A stretch of DNA of 64,000 nt from Chryseobacterium defluvii. Lineage in GTDB: Bacteria > Bacteroidota > Bacteroidia > Flavobacteriales > Weeksellaceae. The stretch spans positions 806,001-870,000 of the forward strand of contig NZ_RBXB01000001.1 in the NCBI RefSeq assembly GCF_003634775.1, given 5' to 3'. The notes under the pieces are model-generated. The model was not told the origin of the DNA. It saw nothing but the letters and a program-made list of their open reading frames with translations, and searched no databases. The translations under genes and the position numbers were made by a program. This document shows, piece after piece, positions 25,553 through 34,174 of the stretch; within the stretch, counting starts at the first letter, position 1; each line of letters starts with the position of its first letter.

Positions 25553-27130
25553 ATGCAAGATTCATTAGTAGAATATGGAGCCCGCAGAGTCATCATTACC
25601 ATCACGGCTATTCTTTGTGCTTTGCTTGAAATTGTAGACTCCACCATTGTAAACGTCGCCCTGAACGAAATGAAGGGTAACCTGGGGGCTACACTTTCCG
25701 AAGTGGGCTGGGTAATTACAGCTTATGCTATTGGGAACGTAATCATTGTTCCTATGACGAGCTGGCTTTCGCAGCAGTTCGGACGTAGGAATTATTTTGC
25801 GGCTTCCATTATCATATTTACAGTATTTTCATTTCTGTGTGGAAACGCCACCAATATCTGGGAACTGGTATTTTTCAGGCTGATGCAGGGGATTGGCGGG
25901 GGAGCTTTACTGGTGACCTCGCAAACGATCATCACCGAATCGTATCCTATTGAAAAAAGAAGTATGGCACAAGCTATTTATGGCTTAGGAGTGATCATCG
26001 GCCCTACTTTGGGTCCGCCATTGGGAGGTTATATTGTGGATAATTACAGCTGGCCCTATATTTTCTACATCAATATTCCGATCGGGATTGCAGCAACATT
26101 AATGACACTTCAGTTTGTAAGAAGCCCTAAATATGCAGAAAAGCGTAAGATTTCAGATGTAGATTGGCTGGGGATTGCTTTATTGGCGCTTACGGTGGGC
26201 TCATTACAGTTTATTCTGGAAAGAGGGCATGAAGAAGACTGGTTTGAAAGTGGAATGATTGTAACGTTCACTACAACAGCCGTTATTGGATTCATACTTT
26301 TCCTTTGGCGGGAACTCACGTTCAAATATCCGATTGTGGAACTGCGGGTATTGAAAAACGGAAATTTAAGGATTGGTACCTTCATGTCATTCGTTTTAGG
26401 ATTCGGATTATATGGCTCCACCTTCATTGTTCCGCTATATACGCAAAGTATTTTAGGATGGACAGCCCTTCAGTCGGGAGCTTTGATGATTCCTGCTGCC
26501 TTAACAACCGCTTTCATGATGCCCATCATAGGGAGATTGCTTACAAAAGGAGCTAAACAGCAGATTTTAGTATCTTTAGGATTATTTATCTTCTTTATCT
26601 ATAGTTTCTGGGGATATAAAATCCTTACGCCTGATACGGGCAAAGATGCCTTCTTCTGGATGTTGATCGTAAGAGGGGCAGGATTAGGATTGCTTTTCAT
26701 TCCGATTACTTCTTTATCTCTAAGTACATTGAAAGGACAGGAAATCGGGCAGGGTGCTGCATTTACAGGGATGATGAGGCAGCTCGGAGGTTCGTTCGGG
26801 ATTGCTGCGATCACTACATTTATTGCGAACGAAAGTCAGAAACACAGAGTGAATTTACTTTCCCATCTTGACATCAACAGCTTTGATGTACAGCAAAGGC
26901 TGAATGGTTTGAAGGCAAGCTTTGTTGCGAAGGGAATGACACCTGATGCGGCTATGAATGCGGCTTATAAAATTCTGGACCTATCGGTCACTAAACAGGC
27001 AACGGTACTTTCCTATATGGATGTATTCCTTTATCTGGGTGTTATATTTCTGGTTTGTATTCCGTTTATCTTGTTTATAAAAGAACGGAAAAGCAAACAG
27101 AAGCTAGATTTAAGTGAAGCGATGCACTAA
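25553..27130 (+). CDS. DHA2-family MFS multidrug transporter (EmrB/QacA type)
   Basis: A 525-residue inner-membrane proton-driven exporter with about 14 transmembrane helices. Motif D1/A region is WVITAYAIGNVIIVPMTSWL and QQFGRRNYF; antiporter motif C is GVIIGPTLGPPLGGYIV near residue 145. The last cytoplasmic tail is basic (KERKSKQK). With the adaptor and TolC protein it forms a tripartite EmrAB-TolC-like pump for hydrophobic toxic compounds. The gap before it holds repeat copy B. Confidence 0.95.
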   Translation: MQDSLVEYGARRVIITITAILCALLEIVDSTIVNVALNEMKGNLGATLSEVGWVITAYAIGNVIIVPMTSWLSQQFGRRNYFAASIIIFTVFSFLCGNATNIWELVFFRLMQGIGGGALLVTSQTIITESYPIEKRSMAQAIYGLGVIIGPTLGPPLGGYIVDNYSWPYIFYINIPIGIAATLMTLQFVRSPKYAEKRKISDVDWLGIALLALTVGSLQFILERGHEEDWFESGMIVTFTTTAVIGFILFLWRELTFKYPIVELRVLKNGNLRIGTFMSFVLGFGLYGSTFIVPLYTQSILGWTALQSGALMIPAALTTAFMMPIIGRLLTKGAKQQILVSLGLFIFFIYSFWGYKILTPDTGKDAFFWMLIVRGAGLGLLFIPITSLSLSTLKGQEIGQGAAFTGMMRQLGGSFGIAAITTFIANESQKHRVNLLSHLDINSFDVQQRLNGLKASFVAKGMTPDAAMNAAYKILDLSVTKQATVLSYMDVFLYLGVIFLVCIPFILFIKERKSKQKLDLSEAMH

Positions 27131-27136
27131 ACATAC

Positions 27137-27166
27137 AAAGCCTCCGGATTTCCGGAGGCTTTTTTG
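27137..27166 (+). terminator. Terminator of the efflux operon
   Basis: AAAGCCTCCGG and CCGGAGGCTTT pair and run into T6. Confidence 0.9.
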
Positions 27167-27270
27167 TGACAATGTAAGTTTAATGTCTCTCTACTGACAT
27201 ACAGTTGTCAAAAAATGAGTTTATCTTTACCCGTCTAAAGAATTTTAATTAATACTGAAAATATATTGTC

Positions 27271-27822
27271 ATGAGTTATTGTTTGGCCATAGATGGAATG
27301 CAGCCGGAAAGCAGGAAAGAGCTACATAAAAACTATCACGATAATCATTATGGATTTCCTATTCATGATGATAACGAATTGTTCGGAAGACTGATTATGG
27401 AAATTAATCAGGCCGGACTGAGCTGGGAAACGATCTTAAAAAAAGAAAAAGGTTTTAGGAACGCTTACAGTAATTTCGATATACAGAAAATTGCCGCTTA
27501 CACGGAAAAAGACAGGGAAAGACTTCTGAATGATCCTGAGATTATCAGAAATAAACTCAAAGTAAATGCAGCGATTGAAAATGCGAAAACTGTTCTTGAA
27601 CTTCAGAAAGAGTTCGGTTCCTTTGAAAAATGGCTCGAACATCATCATCCTGCAACTCTTCAGGATTGGATGAAACTTTTTAAGAAAACCTTTAAGTTCA
27701 CCGGTGGGGAAATTGTCAATGAGTTTTTAATGAGTATTGGTTATCTGGAAGGAGCTCACAAAGAAACCTGCCCGGTTTATAAAGACATTTTACAGCATAA
27801 GCCCATGTGGAAAAAGAAATAA
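27271..27822 (+). CDS. tag: DNA-3-methyladenine glycosylase I
   Basis: A 183-residue base-excision repair enzyme removing 3-methyladenine from alkylated DNA. The Tag-type zinc ligands fit: Cys4 near the N-terminus and the HKETCPVY segment near residue 165. The core has YHDNHYGFPIHDDNELFGRL and INQAGLSWETILKKEKGFRNAY, with helix-hairpin-helix-like GGEIVNEFLMSIGYLEGAH. Length matches the family. It stands alone between two terminators. Confidence 0.95.
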   Translation: MSYCLAIDGMQPESRKELHKNYHDNHYGFPIHDDNELFGRLIMEINQAGLSWETILKKEKGFRNAYSNFDIQKIAAYTEKDRERLLNDPEIIRNKLKVNAAIENAKTVLELQKEFGSFEKWLEHHHPATLQDWMKLFKKTFKFTGGEIVNEFLMSIGYLEGAHKETCPVYKDILQHKPMWKKK

Positions 27823-27824
27823 AA

Positions 27825-27852
27825 AACCTCCGGAATTTCCGGAGGTTTTTTG
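27825..27852 (+). terminator. Terminator of tag
   Basis: AACCTCCGG and CCGGAGGTT pair around AATT and run into T6. Confidence 0.9.
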
Positions 27853-27885
27853 TGGGCAATAATCAATTAATTATATCAAATAAGT

Positions 27886-28335
27886 CTAGTTAGATATTTT
27901 TACAATTCTTTCGGATAATAGTTCCTCTATTTTTCTTTTTTCGTTATGGGAAAAGCAGTGTATGGAGAAGTTCAGCTTGGAGACTTCGCTTGAATTTTTA
28001 ACATGGATGCTCAAGGTATTTTTATTGATTTTAAAATCATTGATATAGTCATAAGGAATGTCCAGATGCCTTTTAGTGCTCATTATGCTGTGGTTGAGAA
28101 TATTCTGTTCTCTTATCAACAGATTTTCCGGTAAAATATCCAATTTCAGATAAGATAATTTCACGGTTACAGATATAAAAATTAACAAAGCCAGTAAAAG
28201 AATAATGAATATCTGACTATACATATTATTGTATTCTATGATAAAAAAAACTGACAAAAGCATATACAGTAAAATGGCTACTGAAATGGAAAGTATGTTT
28301 TTCCGGATGACAGTATTCCTGTTGTTCTTTTTCAT
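27886..28335 (-). CDS. Two-helix membrane protein, PH-like, function unknown
   Basis: A 149-residue protein with two close transmembrane helices (residues about 15-35 and 40-58) and a C-terminal cytoplasmic domain of about 85 residues. The layout resembles small YdbT/YcxB-type proteins with a PH-like domain (strand-rich LDILPENLLIREQNILNHS, IPYDYINDFKINKNTLSIH). No catalytic motif is seen. It is a single gene in an AT-rich region. Confidence 0.6.
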   Translation of the reverse strand: MKKNNRNTVIRKNILSISVAILLYMLLSVFFIIEYNNMYSQIFIILLLALLIFISVTVKLSYLKLDILPENLLIREQNILNHSIMSTKRHLDIPYDYINDFKINKNTLSIHVKNSSEVSKLNFSIHCFSHNEKRKIEELLSERIVKISN

Positions 28336-28373
28336 TTTGATCGGAGTAGTTTAGTATGATATAGGTTTAGATT

Positions 28374-28502
28374 TTAAATTACGTTTTTGGATGCTGAAGA
28401 CCAGTCTTCAGTAATGCGGATTCTGTCATGCTCCGGGCCAATGAATCTTGTTTTGGAGTGCTGTATCTTGAGTACAGAGGATGAAGTAAAGCTGTTTTTC
28501 AT
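28374..28502 (-). CDS. Candidate small peptide gene, 42 codons
   Basis: An ATG-to-TAA frame of 42 codons. The peptide starts MKNSFTSSSVLKIQHSKTRF and ends SSASKNV plus Ile. It is rich in Ser and has one Trp, no signal peptide and no cysteine. Base composition is clearly less AT-rich than the flanking intergenic DNA, which favours real coding. It lies 38 bp upstream of the two-helix membrane protein on the same strand. No family was recognised. The roughly 290 bp between it and the DoxX-like gene (28503-28789) are very AT-rich with no further feature seen. Confidence 0.45.
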   Translation of the reverse strand: MKNSFTSSSVLKIQHSKTRFIGPEHDRIRITEDWSSASKNVI

Positions 28503-28789
28503 AATTTTTTAATTTGATATTGAATTACGGGTATATTTTGTAAATATCTAATAGGTGTGAATTAATTCTTGGTTTTTAAATAATAATTTCTAGTTATGAT
28601 TCATTATTTAGTCTCTGATTCTTTATATTAACTAAATATTAATCGACTTATTATATGGGATTATCATAAAATTTAAATTTTAACTTTTGTTTAGAAATAG
28701 GTTGTAAATTTTGATATTAAAAATAGTAGGGGATTATTTAAAAAAATATTAACTCTGTAATTCAAAGTTCTTTGCTTATTAAAATTATT

Positions 28790-29509
28790 ATGAATCTATT
28801 ATCTACTTTTGACCGTATTCATTTCCAGGCAAAACATAACCGGTGGTTACGGTACTTTACAGTTTTTAACCGTATTGCTTTGGCGGCAGGTTTCCTGCCT
28901 TCCGGATTTGTAAAAATAATGGGAGAACGGTTTACAGCCTTATCCTCTAATCATCCGATGGGGCACTATTTGCAGGTCTTATTTGAAACAGGCTATTATT
29001 ATCCGTTTATAGGCGTAATCCAAGTGACGGCTGCTATTTTTTTACTGATACCTCGAACCGCAACATTAGGAGCCCTGATTTATTTTCCGATAATTCTGAA
29101 TATTTGCGTTCTGTCATTATCCGTACGGTTCGATGGCTCTCTGGTTTCATCACCCTTAATGGTTCTTGCCAATTTGTATCTGCTTTGCTGGGATTATGAC
29201 AAACTAAAAATTATTCTGCCGTTCAGCCAGCCTATACAAAAACCGAAACAGCTGAATAATCAGTTTCCGGTTGTATTTTTTGCCGGAGTTTTTTTGGCAG
29301 TTCTTACGGTAGGGTTTACCCTTACGAATGTTTATGATATTAAGCCCAGAAATACATGGTCAGATTGTACAAGTCAATTTAAAAACAACGATCCGGTCAT
29401 AAAAAAAGCCGGCGAACATTTTTGTGATTGCATCCATAAAAAAGGAAAACCATTGAATACTTCTATTGATGAGTTTGAAAGGACGGTAAAGAAAGCAGGA
29501 ATTAAATAA
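28790..29509 (+). CDS. DoxX-like integral membrane protein
   Basis: A 239-residue membrane protein with about five hydrophobic helices. The first region LRYFTVFNRIALAAGFLPSG, then FVKIMGERFTAL, fits DoxX/SURF4-like proteins, and the fifth helix is near FFAGVFLAVLTVGFTLTN. The C-terminal 50 residues are soluble and contain three cysteines (DCTSQF, HFCDCIHKKGK), possibly a periplasmic metal or redox site. The start is taken at ATG 28790, since the frame upstream offers only TTG. Substrate and role are unknown. Confidence 0.68.
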   Translation: MNLLSTFDRIHFQAKHNRWLRYFTVFNRIALAAGFLPSGFVKIMGERFTALSSNHPMGHYLQVLFETGYYYPFIGVIQVTAAIFLLIPRTATLGALIYFPIILNICVLSLSVRFDGSLVSSPLMVLANLYLLCWDYDKLKIILPFSQPIQKPKQLNNQFPVVFFAGVFLAVLTVGFTLTNVYDIKPRNTWSDCTSQFKNNDPVIKKAGEHFCDCIHKKGKPLNTSIDEFERTVKKAGIK

Positions 29510-29541
29510 AAGAAGCCTCTGAATTTCAGAGGCTTCTTTTT
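29508..29541. terminator. Strong bidirectional terminator overlapping a gene end
   Basis: Sixteen-base perfect arms beginning AAAAGAAGCCTCTGAA, with A-run left and T-run right. The right arm is inside the last codons of the minus-strand gene at 29526, so that stop codon sits in the hairpin. Confidence 0.85.
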
Positions 29542-30353
29542 GAGTATAACAAACGTAAAGTTCTTATGTAAGATTTGCCGGCAATAGCCTGAGCTTCTTT
29601 TCCTCCAAAAATAAAAAACTGATAATCTGGATTTTCATTTTGTAGCCTTTCAAATTTTTTCTCACTGATGCTTTTACCATCAAAGAAATAATAATCAGGG
29701 GGTTGATCTTGCATAATTGAAATCCCTCCTAAATAATGCTGCACTGGTTCTATAATAAACACTTTATCATTAATTGTTTCATTTTTTGTAAATAATATAG
29801 ATTGATTTTCATACAAATCCGCATCTATTACATTGGGTACTTTTCTTTCAGGATTTGATCTGATTTTTTCATTCAGCGTATCAAAGTTGAAAGACAGAAC
29901 ATTTCGTTTGGAAATAAGATCACTCGGTATTTCTAAAGAAAAATAACCATTTTCGTCCGTAAAGGTTTTGATATATTGAGTTTTATGAATAAAAATTACT
30001 TCCGCATTGGGAATTTCTTTTTTGCTGTTTTTAAAAATAAGTTTTCCTGACAACATTGTCAAGTTTGATGTATTCTGTTCTGTTGTAACAAAGGTATGGG
30101 CGGTCGTCTGTGCCTGCGAAAACGTAAGGTTAGTGATTAAAATAACTCCGGTTGCTATTTTTGAAAATGATACTGGTAATTTACCACAGACCTCTTTGCC
30201 GTTTGCCTGATTAAAAATATCCTGGACTTCCTGTTCGGTCTTCTCTGTAAAGTCAACTACGTGCTTAGAACATATATCACAAAATTTTCCATGAAGCGAA
30301 CTTTGCATATGGTCCCAATTTTCAGTACAGGGTTTATGAATGTTTAATTTCAT
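29526..30353 (-). CDS. Protein with N-terminal Cys cluster, membrane anchor and carboxypeptidase-regulatory-like domain
   Basis: A 275-residue protein from ATG 30351-30353 (MKLNIHKPC). The N-terminal 65 residues contain HKPCTENW, FCDICSKHVVDFT and KEVCGKLP, a zinc-binding-like cluster seen at the start of many Bacteroidota proteins. One hydrophobic helix follows (ATGVILITNLTFSQAQ, near residue 70). Then comes a beta-sandwich with the CarboxypepD_reg pattern (LSGKLIFKNSKKEIPNAEVI, then GYFSLEIP). This predicts a cytoplasmic Cys head, a membrane anchor and an extracytoplasmic beta domain. Function is unknown. Confidence 0.65.
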   Translation of the reverse strand: MKLNIHKPCTENWDHMQSSLHGKFCDICSKHVVDFTEKTEQEVQDIFNQANGKEVCGKLPVSFSKIATGVILITNLTFSQAQTTAHTFVTTEQNTSNLTMLSGKLIFKNSKKEIPNAEVIFIHKTQYIKTFTDENGYFSLEIPSDLISKRNVLSFNFDTLNEKIRSNPERKVPNVIDADLYENQSILFTKNETINDKVFIIEPVQHYLGGISIMQDQPPDYYFFDGKSISEKKFERLQNENPDYQFFIFGGKEAQAIAGKSYIRTLRLLYSKRSL

Positions 30354-30405
30354 CGGTTTTTTCAATACCACCAAATTACATAAATTTTTACATACCTCTC
30401 ATTGC

Positions 30406-30762
30406 TTAAACAAGAATTTTATGTTCCTTTCCCCATTTTTCAAGTTCTTCAATAATGGGTTTCAATTGATGCCCGATAGGAGTGAGCTCATATTCAACAC
30501 GCGGAGGAACTTCTGCATAAACGGTTCTGGTGATAATCTTGTTCTCTTCCAGTTTGCGGAGCTGAAGAGTAAGCATACGTTCCGTAATATTCGGAAGCTT
30601 TTTTCTTAATTCTCCAAATCTCAATTTTCCGTTAATGAGATAACAGCAGATCGCTAAAGACCATTGTCCGCCGATAATATTGGACGCATATACTTCAGGA
30701 CATTCATCAGCAAGAGCTTTTTTATTCGCGAAATGGGTTGAATTTTCCTTTATTTTAGTCAT
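30406..30762 (-). CDS. HxlR-family winged-helix regulator
   Basis: A 118-residue regulator with the family core CPEVYASNIIGGQWSLAICC, then LRFGELRKKLPNITERMLTLQLRKLEE and RVEYELTPIG. Cys19 lies at the usual redox- or electrophile-sensing position of HxlR proteins such as YodB. It is divergent from an NAD(P)H oxidoreductase gene, the typical partner, and probably represses it. Confidence 0.94.
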   Translation of the reverse strand: MTKIKENSTHFANKKALADECPEVYASNIIGGQWSLAICCYLINGKLRFGELRKKLPNITERMLTLQLRKLEENKIITRTVYAEVPPRVEYELTPIGHQLKPIIEELEKWGKEHKILV

Positions 30763-30780
30763 TACTTACATTTTTTATAG

Positions 30781-30796
30781 TACCCTACAATGGGTA
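30781..30796. promoter_or_regulatory. Candidate HxlR operator
   Basis: TACCC and GGGTA are separated by six bases, centred in the 90-bp gap between the divergent regulator and oxidoreductase genes. A TATTTTTG box at 30827-30834 may be the -7 element of the oxidoreductase promoter. Confidence 0.5.
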
Positions 30797-30852
30797 GCTA
30801 ATATCCGGAATCTAAGTTACATCTATTATTTTTGTCAAAAGAATTTTAAAGA

Positions 30853-31386
30853 ATGAAAACATTAATTATAGTTACTCATCCTGATATCGAAAACTCAGTA
30901 ATCAATAAAAGGTGGATCGATGAGCTGAAAAAATCTCCGGATAAATACACCATTCATCAATTGTATCAAACCTATCCTGATGGAATCATTGATGTTCAGA
31001 GAGAACAGGAATTAATAGAATCTTATGATAAAATCATATTCCAGTTTCCCTTTTACTGGTTCAGCAGTCCGCCGCTTTTGAAAAAATGGTTCGATGAGGT
31101 GCTTTTATACGGTTGGGCCTACGGAAGCAAGAGTGGCTATAAAGCAGGTGGGAAGAAAATAGCTTTGGCGATTACCACAGGAATTGATGAGGACGCCTAC
31201 AGCGCATCGGGGAAATATAAATACACCATGAAAGAGCTTACTACTCCCTTCGAATTGGCTTTTGAATACATCAAGGCGGACTATAAAGGAGTTTTTGCCT
31301 ATTACGATATCGAACGTAATGCTTCCGAAGAATGGATTGAGAGAAGTGTTCCTATGTATCTGGGATTTATTGAACGGTTGAATTAG
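30853..31386 (+). CDS. NAD(P)H oxidoreductase, flavodoxin-like fold (MdaB/KefF type)
   Basis: A 177-residue FMN/FAD-dependent quinone reductase-like enzyme. Family features are the N-terminal TLIIVTHPDIENSVINKRW, the YDKIIFQFPFYWFSSPPLLK region and WFDEVLLYGWAYG, with ITTGIDEDAYSASGKYKYTM downstream. It probably detoxifies quinones or electrophiles and is controlled by the divergent HxlR regulator. Confidence 0.92.
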   Translation: MKTLIIVTHPDIENSVINKRWIDELKKSPDKYTIHQLYQTYPDGIIDVQREQELIESYDKIIFQFPFYWFSSPPLLKKWFDEVLLYGWAYGSKSGYKAGGKKIALAITTGIDEDAYSASGKYKYTMKELTTPFELAFEYIKADYKGVFAYYDIERNASEEWIERSVPMYLGFIERLN

Positions 31387-31407
31387 TTTAGTGGCGAAAT
31401 TTGGAGT

Positions 31408-31875
31408 TTAGTTTTTTGAAATATATTTTTCTAGTTCAAGTGCTTGATCCTTGAAATATTCTTTGAATTTAGAAGATAATTTTCCATCTGTAAACTTTAT
31501 AATGGTATAACTGCTGTCAAAAGCAATAATTTCCAGATAAGATTTTTCAATCAAAAATTTATCGTTTTCCCAAACAGCCATATCTTCGGCGGATAATTTT
31601 GAAATTAAGTTTAAATTCAGTTCAGTATTTTTAGGAACCGCCGAAATAATTCCCCATATAATTTGAGTCCGGGAATTAAAAAGTATTTCAAACTGTTTTG
31701 TGTTTAGTATAAAAGTATCTTGATCAAAATGAATTGGAATTGTATCATCACTAATAAAATCAAGGTCAGTTAATATCCAGTCATACTCTTTGAGATCCTC
31801 CCAAACTGGTCTTAGAATTTCATTTAAATTAGTATGCAATTTTACAATTTTTGTACTTCTTATTATCCAGTTCAT
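31408..31875 (-). CDS. Hypothetical cytoplasmic protein
   Basis: A 155-residue acidic protein without signal peptide or membrane helix. It contains repeated DxDFxxDDT-like acidic patches (WILTDLDFISDDTIPIHFDQ) and ends with a helix (FKEYFKDQALELEKYISKN). No family was recognised. Its ATG directly abuts the stop of the DUF2199 gene, so the two are translationally coupled and probably work together. Confidence 0.65.
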   Translation of the reverse strand: MNWIIRSTKIVKLHTNLNEILRPVWEDLKEYDWILTDLDFISDDTIPIHFDQDTFILNTKQFEILFNSRTQIIWGIISAVPKNTELNLNLISKLSAEDMAVWENDKFLIEKSYLEIIAFDSSYTIIKFTDGKLSSKFKEYFKDQALELEKYISKN

Positions 31876-32379
31876 TTAATCACTATTTTTTAAGGCAGTA
31901 TTTATCCTTTTTTCTGCTTCTTCTTTTGTAATTCCATTGTAAAAGTCATGTACGAGTTGATGTTCGTAATCTCGATGTGGATAGATCAGAGGTCGTCCAA
32001 TGGTATTGTTTACTTCAACTGTTGCAGGAATATTTACAGTAAATTCATAATCTGGTAAATAATTGGAAAACCAACCAAAATAAGTAGCTTCAAATTCTTT
32101 ATTGTTATAGTTTTCAACAAATTCATCAAAGCTCTTTTCACTCAATGTAACCCATACACCATAATCAAGATCCTGACAGCTATCTATAACTTTCTGAACA
32201 AAAACTACGCGTATGAACCGATCAGTTTGTTCAGGATATTCAATGATACAGAAATCTGAAGTAAGTTCTGAATACTCTAGTTCCTCTTCCGTTAAGTCCA
32301 GATAAGGAGAAGGTGAAGAGTAGGCAATTGCGGGCCATTCATCATGTTCTTTTCCACAACATTTACAGGTAAATTTCAT
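31876..32379 (-). CDS. DUF2199-domain protein
   Basis: A 167-residue cytoplasmic protein with the DUF2199 hallmarks: an N-terminal CKCCGKEHDEWPAIAYSSP segment (zinc-ribbon-like), a central CIIEYPEQTDRFIRVV, GVWVTLSEKSFDEF and a C-terminal IGRPLIYPHRDYEHQLVHDF. The biochemical role is unknown. In other bacteria such genes sit with small hypothetical or immunity-like proteins. It is the first gene of a two-gene unit. Confidence 0.85.
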   Translation of the reverse strand: MKFTCKCCGKEHDEWPAIAYSSPSPYLDLTEEELEYSELTSDFCIIEYPEQTDRFIRVVFVQKVIDSCQDLDYGVWVTLSEKSFDEFVENYNNKEFEATYFGWFSNYLPDYEFTVNIPATVEVNNTIGRPLIYPHRDYEHQLVHDFYNGITKEEAEKRINTALKNSD

Positions 32380-32418
32380 ATTTGAGTTTTAAAATTACTC
32401 TAAAATACTCAAAATTCT

Positions 32419-34005
32419 TTATCCCACCGTCTTTGTATCTTCCTCTTTCAAAATCTTTTTCTCCTTCATGGAAAGCATCATTCTTTCGCATTTGTAGCGT
32501 TCCCAGTCGAAATTATTAAGGAAATCAAGAGCAGCCTGGAAGCCACGGTTGAAAAGCTCTTCTTTTTCGTCCTTTTTCATAAAGAAATTGAGCCAGTTGC
32601 TCATTCCGCAGTTCACTGTTTGAATGCTGAACAAGTGATAAAATGTATGTTTGGTAAGAAAAGTTTTGTCATTAAAACCTTTCAATGTTCCGATGATATT
32701 TCCGGCAAAAGAGAGCGGTGTTTTCAGAAGCTCTTCACTGGTTTTTCCCTTTTCGGAAAGAATATCGGAATCACTGGTCAGCTGTACACCGAATAAAGGC
32801 ATCCTTGGGAAAAAAATGTCGCTGGAATGGAAAAGGTCAATCGGAAAGTTGGAAATACTTCCGCCATCAATAAATACACCTACGGGATTGATCTCTTCCG
32901 GCTTTGTATTCATCCAGAATTTCCATGCGTATTTCACTGAATCATCCGTTTTGTCGATCATCTTCTGAAACGGTTCGAAGAAAAAAGGGACGGACATGGA
33001 GGCTCTTACAAATTCTGCAGGACTTATTTTTTTCAGTTCTTCCTCGGACCAGTACAAATTGGCCATGGTTGGCAATTCCACTTTTATCTTGGCATTGATA
33101 TCTGTAGTAATGACAATATATTCTGATTTTAGCTGATAGAAAGGATTGTTTTTGTAGTAGTCGTTGTTTAAGGCACTTTCATAAAAAATCCTGTACCGGG
33201 TCTGGTCGATATGTTCCAGATTATTCACTTTGATCTCTTCAATACTGTTCAGGGCAATAGCATAATATTCCATTCCGTTTCCGTAGCGGTAATTAAGATT
33301 CAGCTTCTGTTCCTGTTGGATAAACCTTTCATTCAGTTCTGCAACGGTTTTTATGCCGAAACCTTTCATCACATCCGTCATCTGGTTTAGAAATGCATTT
33401 CCCGGATTCAAACCGCTATTCTGTTTTTTAAAATCATTGTAAAACTTTTTGGCACACAGAAAAGCAATAAATACGGGGATTAAAGGAATGAGGAACAGTA
33501 ATTTTGTTCGTAATGAAGTTTCAGAAGGCATCACAAAAGGAATAATAATAAGAATAATCATGATGACAGCCGCAATTATGGCATTGACCTTCAGGAAATT
33601 CCTGTTGTTCAACATCGCATGAATAAAGGTCTTTACATAGGGTTTTCCATCCATGAAATCTGAAAAATCCCAGTTGAAGAGAATATCCTTGATCACATCG
33701 CTTTTCGCTTCTTCCTTCGTACGGCAGGCGGCAATAAGCATGGTATTAATGGCTCCTGCACTGGTTCCCGCCACTTTCAGAAAACGGATTCCGAAAATTT
33801 CCAGCCCGTAAAGATAACCAACAAGAGCACTTCCCCAGACTCCGCCTCCTTCCTGGACAAACTCTACATATTGATTGCCTTCCGCATCCAGCAGGTCCGA
33901 AAACTCTTTGGATGAAATATTCTCATGCAGGGCAGTGAGCTTATCTTTAGATGCCTTAGAGAGAAATTTCTCTTCGAGAACGGTATTTAATGCATCGGTT
34001 TTCAT
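32419..34005 (-). CDS. Patatin-like phospholipase with membrane helices
   Basis: A 528-residue predicted lipid acyl hydrolase. The oxyanion loop is EGGGVWGSALVG near residue 52; the nucleophile Ser is in GTSAGAIN near 81; the catalytic Asp is in FIDGGSISNFP near 400. Between them two transmembrane helices (about 137-158 and 167-185) interrupt the patatin fold, so the enzyme is probably held at the inner membrane. Phospholipid substrate is inferred from the family. Confidence 0.9.
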   Translation of the reverse strand: MKTDALNTVLEEKFLSKASKDKLTALHENISSKEFSDLLDAEGNQYVEFVQEGGGVWGSALVGYLYGLEIFGIRFLKVAGTSAGAINTMLIAACRTKEEAKSDVIKDILFNWDFSDFMDGKPYVKTFIHAMLNNRNFLKVNAIIAAVIMIILIIIPFVMPSETSLRTKLLFLIPLIPVFIAFLCAKKFYNDFKKQNSGLNPGNAFLNQMTDVMKGFGIKTVAELNERFIQQEQKLNLNYRYGNGMEYYAIALNSIEEIKVNNLEHIDQTRYRIFYESALNNDYYKNNPFYQLKSEYIVITTDINAKIKVELPTMANLYWSEEELKKISPAEFVRASMSVPFFFEPFQKMIDKTDDSVKYAWKFWMNTKPEEINPVGVFIDGGSISNFPIDLFHSSDIFFPRMPLFGVQLTSDSDILSEKGKTSEELLKTPLSFAGNIIGTLKGFNDKTFLTKHTFYHLFSIQTVNCGMSNWLNFFMKKDEKEELFNRGFQAALDFLNNFDWERYKCERMMLSMKEKKILKEEDTKTVG

Positions 34006-34174
34006 AGGTAATAGGGTGTTTGGTTGGCTTACAATAAATTATACCATGCTATCACTTAATTTTTTTATTTAACATAATATATTTACTGCGATTTGATGAT
34101 TCGTTTTATATTATAAAATTAAATGTAAATTATTTTCAAAGCATAGGTATTTTCACCCTAATGAATAAGTAAAA

